From contig NZ_GG770555.1 in assembly GCF_000164135.1 (NCBI RefSeq), forward strand, positions 63,383 through 102,277: a stretch of 38,895 bases of DNA, read 5' to 3'. The notes under the pieces are model-generated. The model saw only the letters and a list, made by a program, of their open reading frames with translations. It did not search any database and had not been told where the DNA came from. Within the stretch, counting starts at the first letter, position 1; the number at the start of each line of letters is the position of its first letter. Shown in pieces: positions 14,794 through 22,774 of the stretch. The position numbers and the translations under genes were made by a program. Source of the stretch: Mycobacterium parascrofulaceum ATCC BAA-614 (GTDB taxonomy: Bacteria > Actinomycetota > Actinomycetes > Mycobacteriales > Mycobacteriaceae).

Positions 14794-16682
14794 GCGGGGG
14801 ACCGGGGGCGACCGCCCGTGAGCTCGGCCGAGTCGGTGTGCGAAGGTTGCTGCAGCGCACCGGCATTGTCGAAGAGTCGACGACACCGCTGACGACCGAC
14901 ACGGCGGAGGTCGTCCAGCTGCTCGCGGCCCCCTGGTATGACGAGCGGCTGAAAGGGCTGGCCGAAGAGCTCGGGCGCGACCTGTCCAGCGTGCGCGCCG
15001 AGGCCGCGTCCTACCTGCGGGAGATGGCGCCGTCGCTGGACGAGCGGGCGGTCCGCGCCTGGCGCAGCTTTTCCTGCTGGCTGATGCGGGCCTACGACAT
15101 CCTGGTCGACGAGGATCAGATCGCCCAGCTGCGCAGGCTGGATCGCAAAGCGACGCTGGCCTTTGCGTTTTCGCACCGTTCCTACCTGGACGGCCTGCTG
15201 CTGCCCGAGTCGATACAGGCCAACCGGCTCTCGCCCGCGCTCACCTTCGGCGGGGCGAACCTCAACTTCTTCCCGATGGGCGCCTGGGCCAAGCGCACCG
15301 GCACGATCTTCATCCGCCGGCAGACCAAGGACATCCCCGTCTACCGCTTCGTGCTGCGCGCGTACGCCGCCCAGCTGGTGCAGAACCACGCCAACCTCAC
15401 CTGGTCCATCGAGGGCGGCCGCACCCGGACCGGCAAGCTGCGGCCCCCGGTCTACGGAATCCTGCGCTACATCAGCGACGCCGTCGACGAAATCGACGGC
15501 CCCGAGGTGTATTTGGTGCCCACCTCGATCGTGTACGACCAGCTGCACGAGGTCGAGGCGATGACCACCGAGGCCTACGGCGCGACGAAGCGGCCCGAGG
15601 ACTTCCGTTTCCTGATCCGGCTGGCGCGACAGCAGGGGGAGCGGCTCGGCCGCGCCTATCTGGACTTCGGCGAACCGCTGCCGCTGCGCAAGCGCCTCGA
15701 GGAGTTGCGCGCCGAGGAGTCCGGCACGGGAACCGAGATCGAGCGCATCGCGCTGGACGTCGAGCATCGGATCAACCGCGCCACCCCGGTCACCCCGACC
15801 GCGGTCGTCAGCCTGGCGCTGCTGGGCGCCGACCGCTCGCTGTCCATCAGCGAGGTGCTGGCCACCGTGCGGCCGCTGGCGAGCTACATCGCCGCGCGCA
15901 ACTGGTGCGTGGCCGGCGCCGCGGACCTGACCAACCGCTCGACCATCCGCTGGACCCTGCACCAGTTGGTCGCCTCGGGGGTGGTCAGCGTCTACGACGC
16001 CGGGACGGAACCGGTCTGGGGCATCGGATCCGACCAGCACCTGGTCGCCGCGTTCTACCGCAACACCGCCATTCACATCGTGGTCGACCGCGCGATCGCC
16101 GAGACGGCGCTGCTGGCCGGCATCGAAGAGGCCGAGGCGGACGTGGACGGTCTGGTGTTGCCGACGACGGTGCGCGATGAGGCGCTGCGCCTACGCGAGC
16201 TGCTGAAGTTCGAGTTCCTGTTCTCGGCCCGCGCGCAGTTCGAGAAGGAGCTCGCCGACGAGGTGCGCCTGATCGGGCGCGTGGAAGACACCAGCAAGGC
16301 GGCCCGGGCGGCCGACGTGCGCGGCCTGTTGGAGAAGGCCGACCTGCTGCTGGCGCACCTGGTGTTGCGGCCCTTCCTGGACGCCTACCACATCGTCGCC
16401 GACCGGCTGGCCGCCTACGACGACGAATCGTTCGACGAGGACGCGTTTCTCGCCGAGTGCCTCGAGGTCGGTAAGCAGTGGGAGCTGCAACGGCGGATCG
16501 CCAGCGCCGAGTCGAGGTCGATGGAGTTGTTCAAGACGGCGCTGCGGTTGGCCCGGCACCGTGAGCTGGTGGACGGCTTCGACGACCAGGACGTCGCCCA
16601 GCGGCGGCGCGAGTTCCTCGACGAGATCGCCGCGGCCGTCCGGCGGGTCAACACGATCGCGGGCCTGGCCGGGATGCGGTAG
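14790..16682 (+). CDS. plsB1: Glycerol-3-phosphate acyltransferase PlsB1
   Basis: Membrane-associated acyltransferase of 630 residues that transfers an acyl group from acyl-CoA to glycerol-3-phosphate, the first step of phospholipid and triacylglycerol synthesis. The four PlsC/PlsB blocks are present: HRSYLDG (catalytic His129, Asp134), GTIFIRRQ, the SIEGGRTRTGK block that binds glycerol phosphate, and LVPTSIVYD. A long helical C-terminal region follows, including AAYDDESFDEDAFLAECLEVG. Part of that region is found again, decayed, at about 17883-18031. The start ATG overlaps the fadD11 stop (ATGA), so the two are coupled. The stop is 32 bp from the convergent diguanylate cyclase stop. Confidence 0.92.
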   Translation: MSGGPGATARELGRVGVRRLLQRTGIVEESTTPLTTDTAEVVQLLAAPWYDERLKGLAEELGRDLSSVRAEAASYLREMAPSLDERAVRAWRSFSCWLMRAYDILVDEDQIAQLRRLDRKATLAFAFSHRSYLDGLLLPESIQANRLSPALTFGGANLNFFPMGAWAKRTGTIFIRRQTKDIPVYRFVLRAYAAQLVQNHANLTWSIEGGRTRTGKLRPPVYGILRYISDAVDEIDGPEVYLVPTSIVYDQLHEVEAMTTEAYGATKRPEDFRFLIRLARQQGERLGRAYLDFGEPLPLRKRLEELRAEESGTGTEIERIALDVEHRINRATPVTPTAVVSLALLGADRSLSISEVLATVRPLASYIAARNWCVAGAADLTNRSTIRWTLHQLVASGVVSVYDAGTEPVWGIGSDQHLVAAFYRNTAIHIVVDRAIAETALLAGIEEAEADVDGLVLPTTVRDEALRLRELLKFEFLFSARAQFEKELADEVRLIGRVEDTSKAARAADVRGLLEKADLLLAHLVLRPFLDAYHIVADRLAAYDDESFDEDAFLAECLEVGKQWELQRRIASAESRSMELFKTALRLARHRELVDGFDDQDVAQRRREFLDEIAAAVRRVNTIAGLAGMR

Positions 16683-16714
16683 CGGCGCTCCCCGCCGGGA
16701 AGTGCTGTTGCGTC

Positions 16715-17800
16715 TCAGCGTGTGGGCGGTACCGGCATCTCGGCGTGCCGAACCTGGTTCCCGCCGGCACGTTTCGCCTCGTACATCGCCAGGTCGGCCG
16801 CGTGTACCAGGCGTTCGATTAGCTGTCGGTCGAGGGTCTCGCCTTCGGCGGGCAGCCGGAAGCTGCTGGCACCGACGCTGGCCGTCACGCCCCAGGGTGT
16901 GGCGGCGATGGCGAGGCGCAGGGCCTCCGCCATCCGAAGGGCCTCCTGGGTTCCGATCGTCTGGGCGACCAGAAATTCCTCCCCGCCCACCCGGGCGATG
17001 ATCGTTCCCTCGTCGCCGAGGCGCCGCAGGTTGTCGGCCACGGCCACCAAGATGCGGTCCCCGGTCGCGTGACCGTGGGTGTCGTTGACACGCTTGAAGC
17101 GGTCGAGATCGACCATCAAGACGCTGAGGCATGACGAGGGATGGCCGGCGGCCGATATTCGCGATGCCGCTCGATAAAAGCCCCTGCGGTTGCGCAAGCC
17201 GGTGAGCGGATCGGTAGAGGACTTGAGGGCGTCCACCGACAGCCAGTGCACCAGTACTTGTCCGCAGAAGGGCACTGCCAGGATCCCGGCGCTGAGCAAC
17301 AGCAAGTTGGCCGCCGCCATTGCCGCGTCGCCGGACTCGGCGATCCGCGCGGCACACACCGCCGCCGCACCCAAGGCGGTGGCGAGTATGAAGACCAGCA
17401 GGCGGGCGGAGTGGCAAAACGCGACGTACCCCGCGAGGCCGCCGAACGCCGCGCACCCCAGCATCCCGCTGCGCGGGTCGCCCTCGACCACGAACGTCGT
17501 GCCGATCCCGAGCGAGCCCACTATCGAAAACACTTGTGATTGAACGCGTCCGGGCCACCGCCGCGCCCATACCAGCGCCATGCCCGCCAGGCTGACGACA
17601 AACGCCACGGACAGGCCGCGCCCCATGGTTGTCCGCGGTCCCGACGGGCTGCTGAGCATCAGCAGTGTCGCCGCGCCCAGGATCGCCATGATGCCGACCA
17701 TCAGATAGCGGATGAACGGCTTCAACCCGCGTGCGCCGAGATAGTCGGAGAACCAGTCGTAGTGGTCGGGCTGACGCCACCACACGCCGATCCAGTGCAT
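16715..17800 (-). CDS. Membrane-bound GGDEF diguanylate cyclase
   Basis: Protein of 361 residues. Several hydrophobic helices occupy ~30-190 (for example FIRYLMVGIMAILGAATLLML and LLVFILATALGAAAVCA). A C-terminal GGDEF domain starts at STDPLTGLRNRRGF (~195) and includes LMVDLDRFKRVNDTHGHATGD and the active signature GGEEF at 272-276. The metal-binding Asp and substrate-contacting Asn/Asp of DLDRFKxVND are intact, so synthesis of cyclic di-GMP from GTP is expected. The RxxD product-inhibition site five residues before the signature is absent (DEGT). ATG 17800 gives MHWIGVWWRQPDHYDWF, a start seen in mycobacterial GGDEF proteins. It stands alone between plsB1 and a decayed plsB1 fragment. It is not at this place in M. 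tuberculosis. Confidence 0.88.
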   Translation of the reverse strand: MHWIGVWWRQPDHYDWFSDYLGARGLKPFIRYLMVGIMAILGAATLLMLSSPSGPRTTMGRGLSVAFVVSLAGMALVWARRWPGRVQSQVFSIVGSLGIGTTFVVEGDPRSGMLGCAAFGGLAGYVAFCHSARLLVFILATALGAAAVCAARIAESGDAAMAAANLLLLSAGILAVPFCGQVLVHWLSVDALKSSTDPLTGLRNRRGFYRAASRISAAGHPSSCLSVLMVDLDRFKRVNDTHGHATGDRILVAVADNLRRLGDEGTIIARVGGEEFLVAQTIGTQEALRMAEALRLAIAATPWGVTASVGASSFRLPAEGETLDRQLIERLVHAADLAMYEAKRAGGNQVRHAEMPVPPTR

Positions 17801-17882
17801 TGCGCGACGCCCCTAACCTGTGCTTTTGGCTGTATGGTACTTATCCCCGCCGGGATCGGGAACCGTTGAGAATGTCGGGCCG

Positions 17883-18031
17883 CGACCGCCGGCAGGCCGC
17901 CTACGACGACGAATCGTTCGACGACGACGGGTTCTCGCGGAGTGCCCGGAGGTCGGCAAGCAGTGGGAGTCGGCGGATCGCCAGCGCTCCCATCGCTCTC
18001 ATGTTCTTCAAAGGTTCTGGGGCGGTTGACC
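17883..18031 (+). pseudogene. Decayed duplicate of the plsB1 3' region
   Basis: This stretch aligns to plsB1 at about 16399-16550. Three blocks anchor it: 17895-17924 is identical over 30 nt to 16409-16438; 17949-17969 differs at one base from 16464-16484; 17971-17987 is identical to 16491-16507. The offsets between copies fall from 1486 to 1485 to 1480, meaning deletions of 1 and 5 nt that break and then restore frame. Translated pieces AAYDDESFDDDGF, AECPEVGKQWE and RRIASA in different frames match PlsB1 residues. There is no start codon or acyltransferase domain, so it is a non-coding remnant. It makes a direct repeat around the diguanylate cyclase gene. Confidence 0.88.
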
Positions 18032-18052
18032 AGTCGATATGACTGATAGAAT
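18026..18052 (+). promoter_or_regulatory. Candidate promoter for the small hypothetical gene
   Basis: TTGACC at 18026-18031 and TAGAAT at 18047-18052 are separated by 15 bp, shorter than usual. TAGAAT ends 9 nt before the GTG at 18062, so the transcript would be leaderless. Between them cagtc-gatat-gactg (18031-18045) is a small inverted repeat, a possible operator. The -35 lies at the edge of the plsB1 remnant. Confidence 0.45.
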
Positions 18053-18061
18053 TCGGCCATT

Positions 18062-18526
18062 GTGAGCCGCGGGGCAGCGTCTGAGCCTCAACGATGGCGA
18101 CCGGGCGTCGCCATCGTCGCCGTGCTGTGCTTGATCGCCGCGCTCGTCGGGAGCTGGGCGGTGCGTTCGCAGGCGGCAGCGCCCGCCTCGCCGCCGTCGA
18201 TCGCCGTGTCGCACGACGCAATTGGCGCCGGGAGCGCCGTCGAATTCTCCCGGGCGCATGCCGACATGGCCGGCCCGGCAAGTCATTTGAAGCGAAATGC
18301 CCCGACATCGACCGATCAGAAGTCGTTCAAGACCGCCGGGATCAAGCGCGACCGGCCACCGACCTGGTCGCGCGGGGCGCCGCCACAGTGGTGGCTGGCC
18401 ACCCCGATTTCCCTGAACACCGCGGGGATCAACGCTCCCGGGCCGGATCCGGCGCACACCCCGTCGCCCATCCGGGCACTCGCCGGCCACCAACTCCTCA
18501 ATCTCATCTGCATCGCCCGCTGCTGA
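18062..18526 (+). CDS. Hypothetical membrane-anchored or exported protein
   Basis: Unrecognised protein of 154 residues with a GTG start at 18062. After a short charged N-terminus (SRGAASEPQRWRPG) comes one strong hydrophobic helix (~15-36, VAIVAVLCLIAALVGSWAV) followed by SQAAAPASPP, which reads as an uncleaved anchor or a signal peptide. The rest is Pro/Ala-rich and low in predicted structure, with a PPTWSRGAPPQWW stretch and a C-terminal LLNLICIARC. No catalytic motif is seen. It lies between the plsB1 remnant and the PPE gene. A possible leaderless promoter sits directly upstream. A cell-envelope location is inferred; function unknown. Confidence 0.6.
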   Translation: MSRGAASEPQRWRPGVAIVAVLCLIAALVGSWAVRSQAAAPASPPSIAVSHDAIGAGSAVEFSRAHADMAGPASHLKRNAPTSTDQKSFKTAGIKRDRPPTWSRGAPPQWWLATPISLNTAGINAPGPDPAHTPSPIRALAGHQLLNLICIARC

Positions 18527-18679
18527 TCGGCTAGCGCGTAAGCCGTTTCCGGCGTCTTCCTGGCGCCCGATGCGCCAGCACCGGTCCCTTTTATCGACGT
18601 TTCTTTGAGACGCCGAGTCATTGCCGTCGCAGTTCGAAGGCTGTCGGCGGCGCTAACGCAAGCCTTGAGGAGTTTTGTC

Positions 18680-18760
18680 ATGTCCCATCACGCAGTTGAA
18701 TACACCCGCCGCCCAGACCAATTCCACGCCCCCCACCCCTTCGCGCGGGAGGAGAAGTAG
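18680..18760 (+). CDS. 26-codon small ORF directly upstream of PPE
   Basis: ATG at 18680 follows a good ribosome binding site (gaggag, 18666-18671). It opens 26 codons that begin [14 protein letters not shown] and end FAREEK, stop TAG at 18758-18760, two nt before the PPE ATG. The peptide is rich in His, Arg and Pro and is not a PE protein. The PPE ribosome binding site (ggaggag) lies inside its last codons, so translation of the two would be coupled. Whether the peptide is made or only its translation matters cannot be told from sequence. Confidence 0.45.
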   Translation: MSHHAVEYTRRPDQFHAPHPFAREEK

Positions 18761-18762
18761 CG

Positions 18763-19947
18763 ATGGACTACGGCGCCTTACCACCGGAAGTCAACTCGGC
18801 GCGCATGTACAGCGGTCCGGGTTCGGGATCGATGATGGCCGCCGCGGCGGCCTGGGAAGGGCTGGCCACCGAGCTGTACACGGCGGCGGCCGGCTACGGC
18901 TCGGTGACATCGAGCCTGACGGGCGCGTGGCTGGGGCCGGCCGCGATGTCGATGGCCCGGGCCGCCGCCCCGTACATCGCGTGGTTGCGCACGATGGCCG
19001 AGCAGGCCGAACAGGCGTCCGCGCAGGCCGGTGCCGCCGCCGCGGCCTACGAGGCGGCGTGGGCGGCGACGGTTCCGCCACCGGTGATCGCGGCCAACCG
19101 TGCGGAGTTGCTGATGCTGATCGCGACGAACGTGTTGGGTCAGAACAGCCCGGCCATCGCCGCCGCCGAGACCGAATACGACCAGATGTGGGCCCAGGAC
19201 GCGGCCGTCATGTACGGCTACGCCGGCGCGTCGGCGGCCGCCGCGACGTTGACGCCGTTCACCCCGCCGTCGGCGACGACCGACGCGGCGGGCCTGGCCC
19301 GGCAAGGGGTTGCGGTGACGCAGGCAGCCGGAACGGCGGGCGCCACCAACGCCCAGGAGATCCTCGCCAACGGGTCTCAGCTCGTTTCCACTGTGCCGCA
19401 AGCGCTTCAGGGGCTGGCATCGGCGCCGGCGTCCAATTCGTCGGGCGCGTCGGGCGGGTCGCTGTCGTCGTTGATGTCCAAGTTCAACTCGTTGACGGGG
19501 CCGGCGAAATTTTCGACTTACCCGATGACCTTCCTGAACCAGGCGCTGTCGGCGTCGAAGGCGGTCACCGCGCCGGTCGCGGCGGCCAAGGCGGCGTCGG
19601 GGCTGGCCACCGGGGTCGACGCCGGCGCACGCGCGCTCGGAGCGGCGGGCCTGCCGGGAATCGGTGGCGGCGCCGCGTTTTCCGCCGGCCTGGGTCGCGG
19701 CGTGTCGATCGGCGCGTTGACGACCCCGCACGCCTGGCTGGCCGCGCCCGCCACCGCCGCGGTGACGTCCGCGCCGCCGGGTGCCGGGTGGACCGCGACG
19801 CCGCCGAGCGCCATGACCGGATCCGGTCCGGCGGGCCTGCCGTTGATGCCGCTGGCGAACATGGCGGGGCGGGCCGTGGGCGGTCCCAGCGCTTCCCGGT
19901 TCGAGCTGCGCGCGAGCGTGGTCCCTCGTTCACCCGCGGCCGGGTGA
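18763..19947 (+). CDS. PPE family protein, PPE-SVP-like
   Basis: PPE protein of 394 residues. The N-terminal ~180-residue helical PPE domain starts [21 protein letters not shown], has the WxG motif as W56-L-G58 (GAWLGPAA), and includes [17 protein letters not shown] and the [18 protein letters not shown] block. The Ala/Ser/Gly-rich C-terminal part ends [16 protein letters not shown], like the tail of the PPE-SVP group, although the central SVP motif reads [13 protein letters not shown]. Such proteins are exported by type VII (ESX-5-type) systems, usually with a PE partner. No PE gene is adjacent here; instead a 26-codon ORF precedes it. In M. tuberculosis a different PPE (PPE21) lies on the other side of dnaE1. 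The exact family member is not assigned. Confidence 0.92.
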   Translation: MDYGALPPEVNSARMYSGPGSGSMMAAAAAWEGLATELYTAAAGYGSVTSSLTGAWLGPAAMSMARAAAPYIAWLRTMAEQAEQASAQAGAAAAAYEAAWAATVPPPVIAANRAELLMLIATNVLGQNSPAIAAAETEYDQMWAQDAAVMYGYAGASAAAATLTPFTPPSATTDAAGLARQGVAVTQAAGTAGATNAQEILANGSQLVSTVPQALQGLASAPASNSSGASGGSLSSLMSKFNSLTGPAKFSTYPMTFLNQALSASKAVTAPVAAAKAASGLATGVDAGARALGAAGLPGIGGGAAFSAGLGRGVSIGALTTPHAWLAAPATAAVTSAPPGAGWTATPPSAMTGSGPAGLPLMPLANMAGRAVGGPSASRFELRASVVPRSPAAG

Positions 19948-20176
19948 GGGGGCCGGCCCGGCATGACGCCGCCCGGGGCGGGGTGAGCACTCACGGGCGG
20001 CGTCCAGGGTTCGTTTTATACTGGGTCGACATCGAACGCGCTGCGTTCATCTGCACGGAGGAGCGCCGGGTCGGGGCCCGAAACTATGACACTTGCCGCG
20101 TGGCCGGGGGGCCGGCCGAAAGCCCTGCCGCCGCAACCGGCGTCGGCACGTCAGCACCCAGACCCTCGACGCGTCG

Positions 20177-20962
20177 ATGAGTGACGAGCCCGGCGGGCGG
20201 AATCGCCCGCTGATCGCGTACACCACGGGAGACAACGCGCCGCCGATCTCGCCGGCCCCGATCAGCCGGCCGTGGATGTCGGAGTTGCGAAACGGCTGGC
20301 CCAATCGGTGTCTGCCGATTCTCATCGCCAACCAGAGTGGGTGGGAGCTGCGCAATCAGTCCGCGTTCACCGCCACGTGGATGGGCGGCGACGACAGCAT
20401 GGGGGTGATCATCGCGCCCGACCGGCGCGACCCCGACCAGTTCCTGCCGTTCAGCCACTTCGGCCACGGCATCCTGACCTGGCATGTGCCGATGTTGTTT
20501 CGCACCCCGCCCGGCTACAACCTGCTGGTCCGCGGTCCGGCCAACTATCCGAAGGACGCGGTGTCCCCGCTGGAGGGAATCGTCGAAACCGACTGGGCCA
20601 CTTCGAGCTTCAGCATGAGCTGGCAGATCACCCGCAAGTTGATGCCGGTGCGGTTCGAGGTCGACGAGCCGATCTGCATGATCGTCCCGCAGCGCCGGGC
20701 CGAGCTGGAAGAGTTCGCCCCGGAAATCCGGCCGATCGAGTCCGACGAGGAAGTGCGTCGCAAACACGAGTTCTTCCTGCGTTCGCGCAACGAGCTGGGG
20801 CAGGCGCAGGCCGCGACCAACACCGCGATGGGCGAGCGGGTGCCGTGGCAGGGCGACTACACGCGGGGCAAGCACGCCGACGGCGAGGCCGGGGCGCCCG
20901 ATCACCAGACGCGCATCCACCTCCGTCCGTTCGTCGCGTCGGAACGCACGACGCAGCAGTAG
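20177..20962 (+). CDS. DUF6065-like conserved protein
   Basis: Protein of 261 residues from ATG 20177. It shows no signal peptide or membrane helix. Recognisable blocks are [94 protein letters not shown] and [21 protein letters not shown]. This pattern fits DUF6065, a family of unknown function with a probable beta-rich fold. The Trp-rich conserved strands suggest a binding pocket, but no catalytic residues can be named. A longer reading from 20093 is open but starts with a low-complexity Arg-rich segment. A 32-codon ORF (20085-20183) overlaps the start. Function unknown. Confidence 0.7.
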   Translation: MSDEPGGRNRPLIAYTTGDNAPPISPAPISRPWMSELRNGWPNRCLPILIANQSGWELRNQSAFTATWMGGDDSMGVIIAPDRRDPDQFLPFSHFGHGILTWHVPMLFRTPPGYNLLVRGPANYPKDAVSPLEGIVETDWATSSFSMSWQITRKLMPVRFEVDEPICMIVPQRRAELEEFAPEIRPIESDEEVRRKHEFFLRSRNELGQAQAATNTAMGERVPWQGDYTRGKHADGEAGAPDHQTRIHLRPFVASERTTQQ

Positions 20963-20997
20963 CCGCGCCGGTTGGGCCGCGGCCTAGAGTCGGTGGC

Positions 20998-21435
20998 ATG
21001 CCACTTTCAGGGGAATACGCGCCGAGCCCATGGGACTGGGCCCGCGAACAGGCCGAGAAGTACGAGCAATCCGGCGGCACCGAGGCCACCGACATGAAGG
21101 GGAAACCCATCCTCGTGTTGACCACGATCGGGGCCAAGACCGGCAAGCTGCGCAAGACCCCGCTGATGCGGGTCGAGCACGACGGCGAGTACGCGATCGT
21201 CGCCTCGCTCGGCGGCGCGCCCAAGCACCCGGTCTGGTACCACAACGTCGTCAAAAATCCCCGGGTCGAGCTGCAGGACGGCGGCACGACCCGCGAATAC
21301 GACGCGCGCGAGGTGTTCGGCGACGAGAAGGCGGTGTGGTGGGAGCGCGCCGTCGAGGCCTGGCCGGACTACGCCGAATACCAGCAGAAGACGGACCGGC
21401 AGATCCCGGTGTTCGTGCTGACCCCGGTCGGCTGA
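20998..21435 (+). CDS. Deazaflavin-dependent nitroreductase (Ddn-like, Rv1558-like)
   Basis: F420-binding split-barrel protein of 145 residues. The Ddn family pattern is plain: [23 protein letters not shown] (the F420 phosphate-binding TxGxKTGxxRxxPL motif, ~35-58), [29 protein letters not shown] and [12 protein letters not shown]. Family members reduce quinones or nitro compounds with F420H2 at the membrane; Rv1558 is a paralogue of Ddn, the pretomanid activator. ATG 20998 is 35 bp after the DUF6065 gene and 38 bp ahead of ilvA. Its position just before ilvA is as in M. tuberculosis. Confidence 0.88.
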   Translation: MPLSGEYAPSPWDWAREQAEKYEQSGGTEATDMKGKPILVLTTIGAKTGKLRKTPLMRVEHDGEYAIVASLGGAPKHPVWYHNVVKNPRVELQDGGTTREYDAREVFGDEKAVWWERAVEAWPDYAEYQQKTDRQIPVFVLTPVG

Positions 21436-21473
21436 ATTCCGGAGTTGATCGGCTGGCATGGCACCATTGATCA

Positions 21474-22757
21474 GTGTCCGCCGAATTGAGCCATGGCCCG
21501 AGCGTCGCGCCGCTGTGCGCGGCGGACATCGACCGCGCGGCCAAGCGGATCGCCGCGGTGGTCACGCCGACGCCGTTGCATTACAGCGACCGGTTGTCCG
21601 CGATCACCGGCGCGCAGGTGTACCTCAAGCGCGAAGACCTGCAGGTGGTGCGCTCCTACAAGCTGCGCGGGGCCTACAACCTGTTGGTCCAGCTGTCCGA
21701 TGAGGAGCTGGCCGCCGGCGTGGTGTGCTCGTCGGCGGGCAACCACGCGCAGGGCTTCGCCTATGCCTGCCGGACGCTGGGCGTGCGCGGCCGCGTGTAC
21801 GTGCCCGCCAAGACCCCGCAACAGAAGCGGGACCGAATCCGCTACCACGGCCGGGAGTTCATCGAGCTGATCGTGGGCGGAACGACCTACGACCTGGCCG
21901 CCGAGGCGGCGCTGGCCGACGTCGAACGCACCGGCGCCACGCTGGTGCCCCCGTACGACGACCCGCGCACCATCGCCGGTCAGGGCACCATCGCGGTCGA
22001 GTTGCTGGGGCAACTGGACAGCGAACCGGACCTGGTGGTGGTCCCCGTGGGCGGCGGCGGCTGCATCGCCGGCATCACCACCTACCTCGCCGAACGGACG
22101 ACGAACACGTCGGTGCTGGGCATCGAACCGGCCGGGGCGGCGGCGATGATGGCCGCGCTGGCCGAAGGGGAGCCGGTGACGCTGGATCACGTGGACCAGT
22201 TCGTCGACGGCGCCGCGGTGCGTCGGGCGGGCACGCTGACCTATGCCGCGCTGGCGGCCGCCGGGGACATGGTGTCGATCACCACGATCGACGAGGGGGC
22301 GGTCTGCACCGCGATGCTGGACCTCTACCAGAACGAGGGCATCATCGCCGAGCCCGCGGGCGCGCTGTCGGTGGCCGGGCTGCTCGAGGCCGACATCGAG
22401 CCGGGCTCGACGGTCGTGTGCCTGATCTCGGGCGGCAACAACGACGTGTCGCGCTACGGGGAAGTGCTCGAGCGCTCGCTGGTCCACCTCGGCCTCAAGC
22501 ACTACTTCCTGGTGGACTTCCCGCAGGAACCCGGCGCGCTGCGCCGCTTCCTCGACGAGGTGCTGGGCCCCGACGACGACATCACCCTGTTCGAGTACAT
22601 CAAGCGCAACAACCGCGAGACCGGCGAGGCGCTGGTGGGCATCCAGTTGGCGTCGTCGGCCGACCTGGACGGCCTGCTGGCCCGGATGCGGGCGACCGAG
22701 CTGCACGTCGAACGCCTCCAGCCCGGATCACCGGCGTACCGCTACCTGCTGTTCTAG
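21474..22757 (+). CDS. ilvA: Threonine dehydratase, biosynthetic
   Basis: PLP enzyme of 427 residues that deaminates threonine to 2-oxobutyrate, the first step of isoleucine synthesis. The PLP Lys is Lys63 in VRSYKLRGAYN; SSAGNHAQGFA and the phosphate-binding VGGGGCIAGI loop follow. The catalytic domain ends near 340 and is followed by a single ACT-like regulatory domain (YFLVDFPQEPGALRRFLDEV), typical of the shorter actinobacterial form. The GTG at 21474 gives MSAELSHGPS, matching the M. tuberculosis start. No leader peptide or attenuator could be seen upstream. It is followed after 17 bp by a PAP2 phosphatase gene. Confidence 0.95.
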   Translation: MSAELSHGPSVAPLCAADIDRAAKRIAAVVTPTPLHYSDRLSAITGAQVYLKREDLQVVRSYKLRGAYNLLVQLSDEELAAGVVCSSAGNHAQGFAYACRTLGVRGRVYVPAKTPQQKRDRIRYHGREFIELIVGGTTYDLAAEAALADVERTGATLVPPYDDPRTIAGQGTIAVELLGQLDSEPDLVVVPVGGGGCIAGITTYLAERTTNTSVLGIEPAGAAAMMAALAEGEPVTLDHVDQFVDGAAVRRAGTLTYAALAAAGDMVSITTIDEGAVCTAMLDLYQNEGIIAEPAGALSVAGLLEADIEPGSTVVCLISGGNNDVSRYGEVLERSLVHLGLKHYFLVDFPQEPGALRRFLDEVLGPDDDITLFEYIKRNNRETGEALVGIQLASSADLDGLLARMRATELHVERLQPGSPAYRYLLF

Positions 22758-22774
22758 ACCCCGGGCCGCGGTGG

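Noticed and set aside
16683..16714. A short cggcg/cgccg hairpin between the convergent plsB1 and cyclase stops
   Set aside because: The stem is only five bp in very GC-rich DNA, too weak to list as a terminator.
18675..20180. A 501-codon plus-strand frame overlapping the PPE gene
   Set aside because: It is out of frame with a clear PPE protein and is Gly/Arg-rich as expected for a shifted frame in GC-rich DNA.
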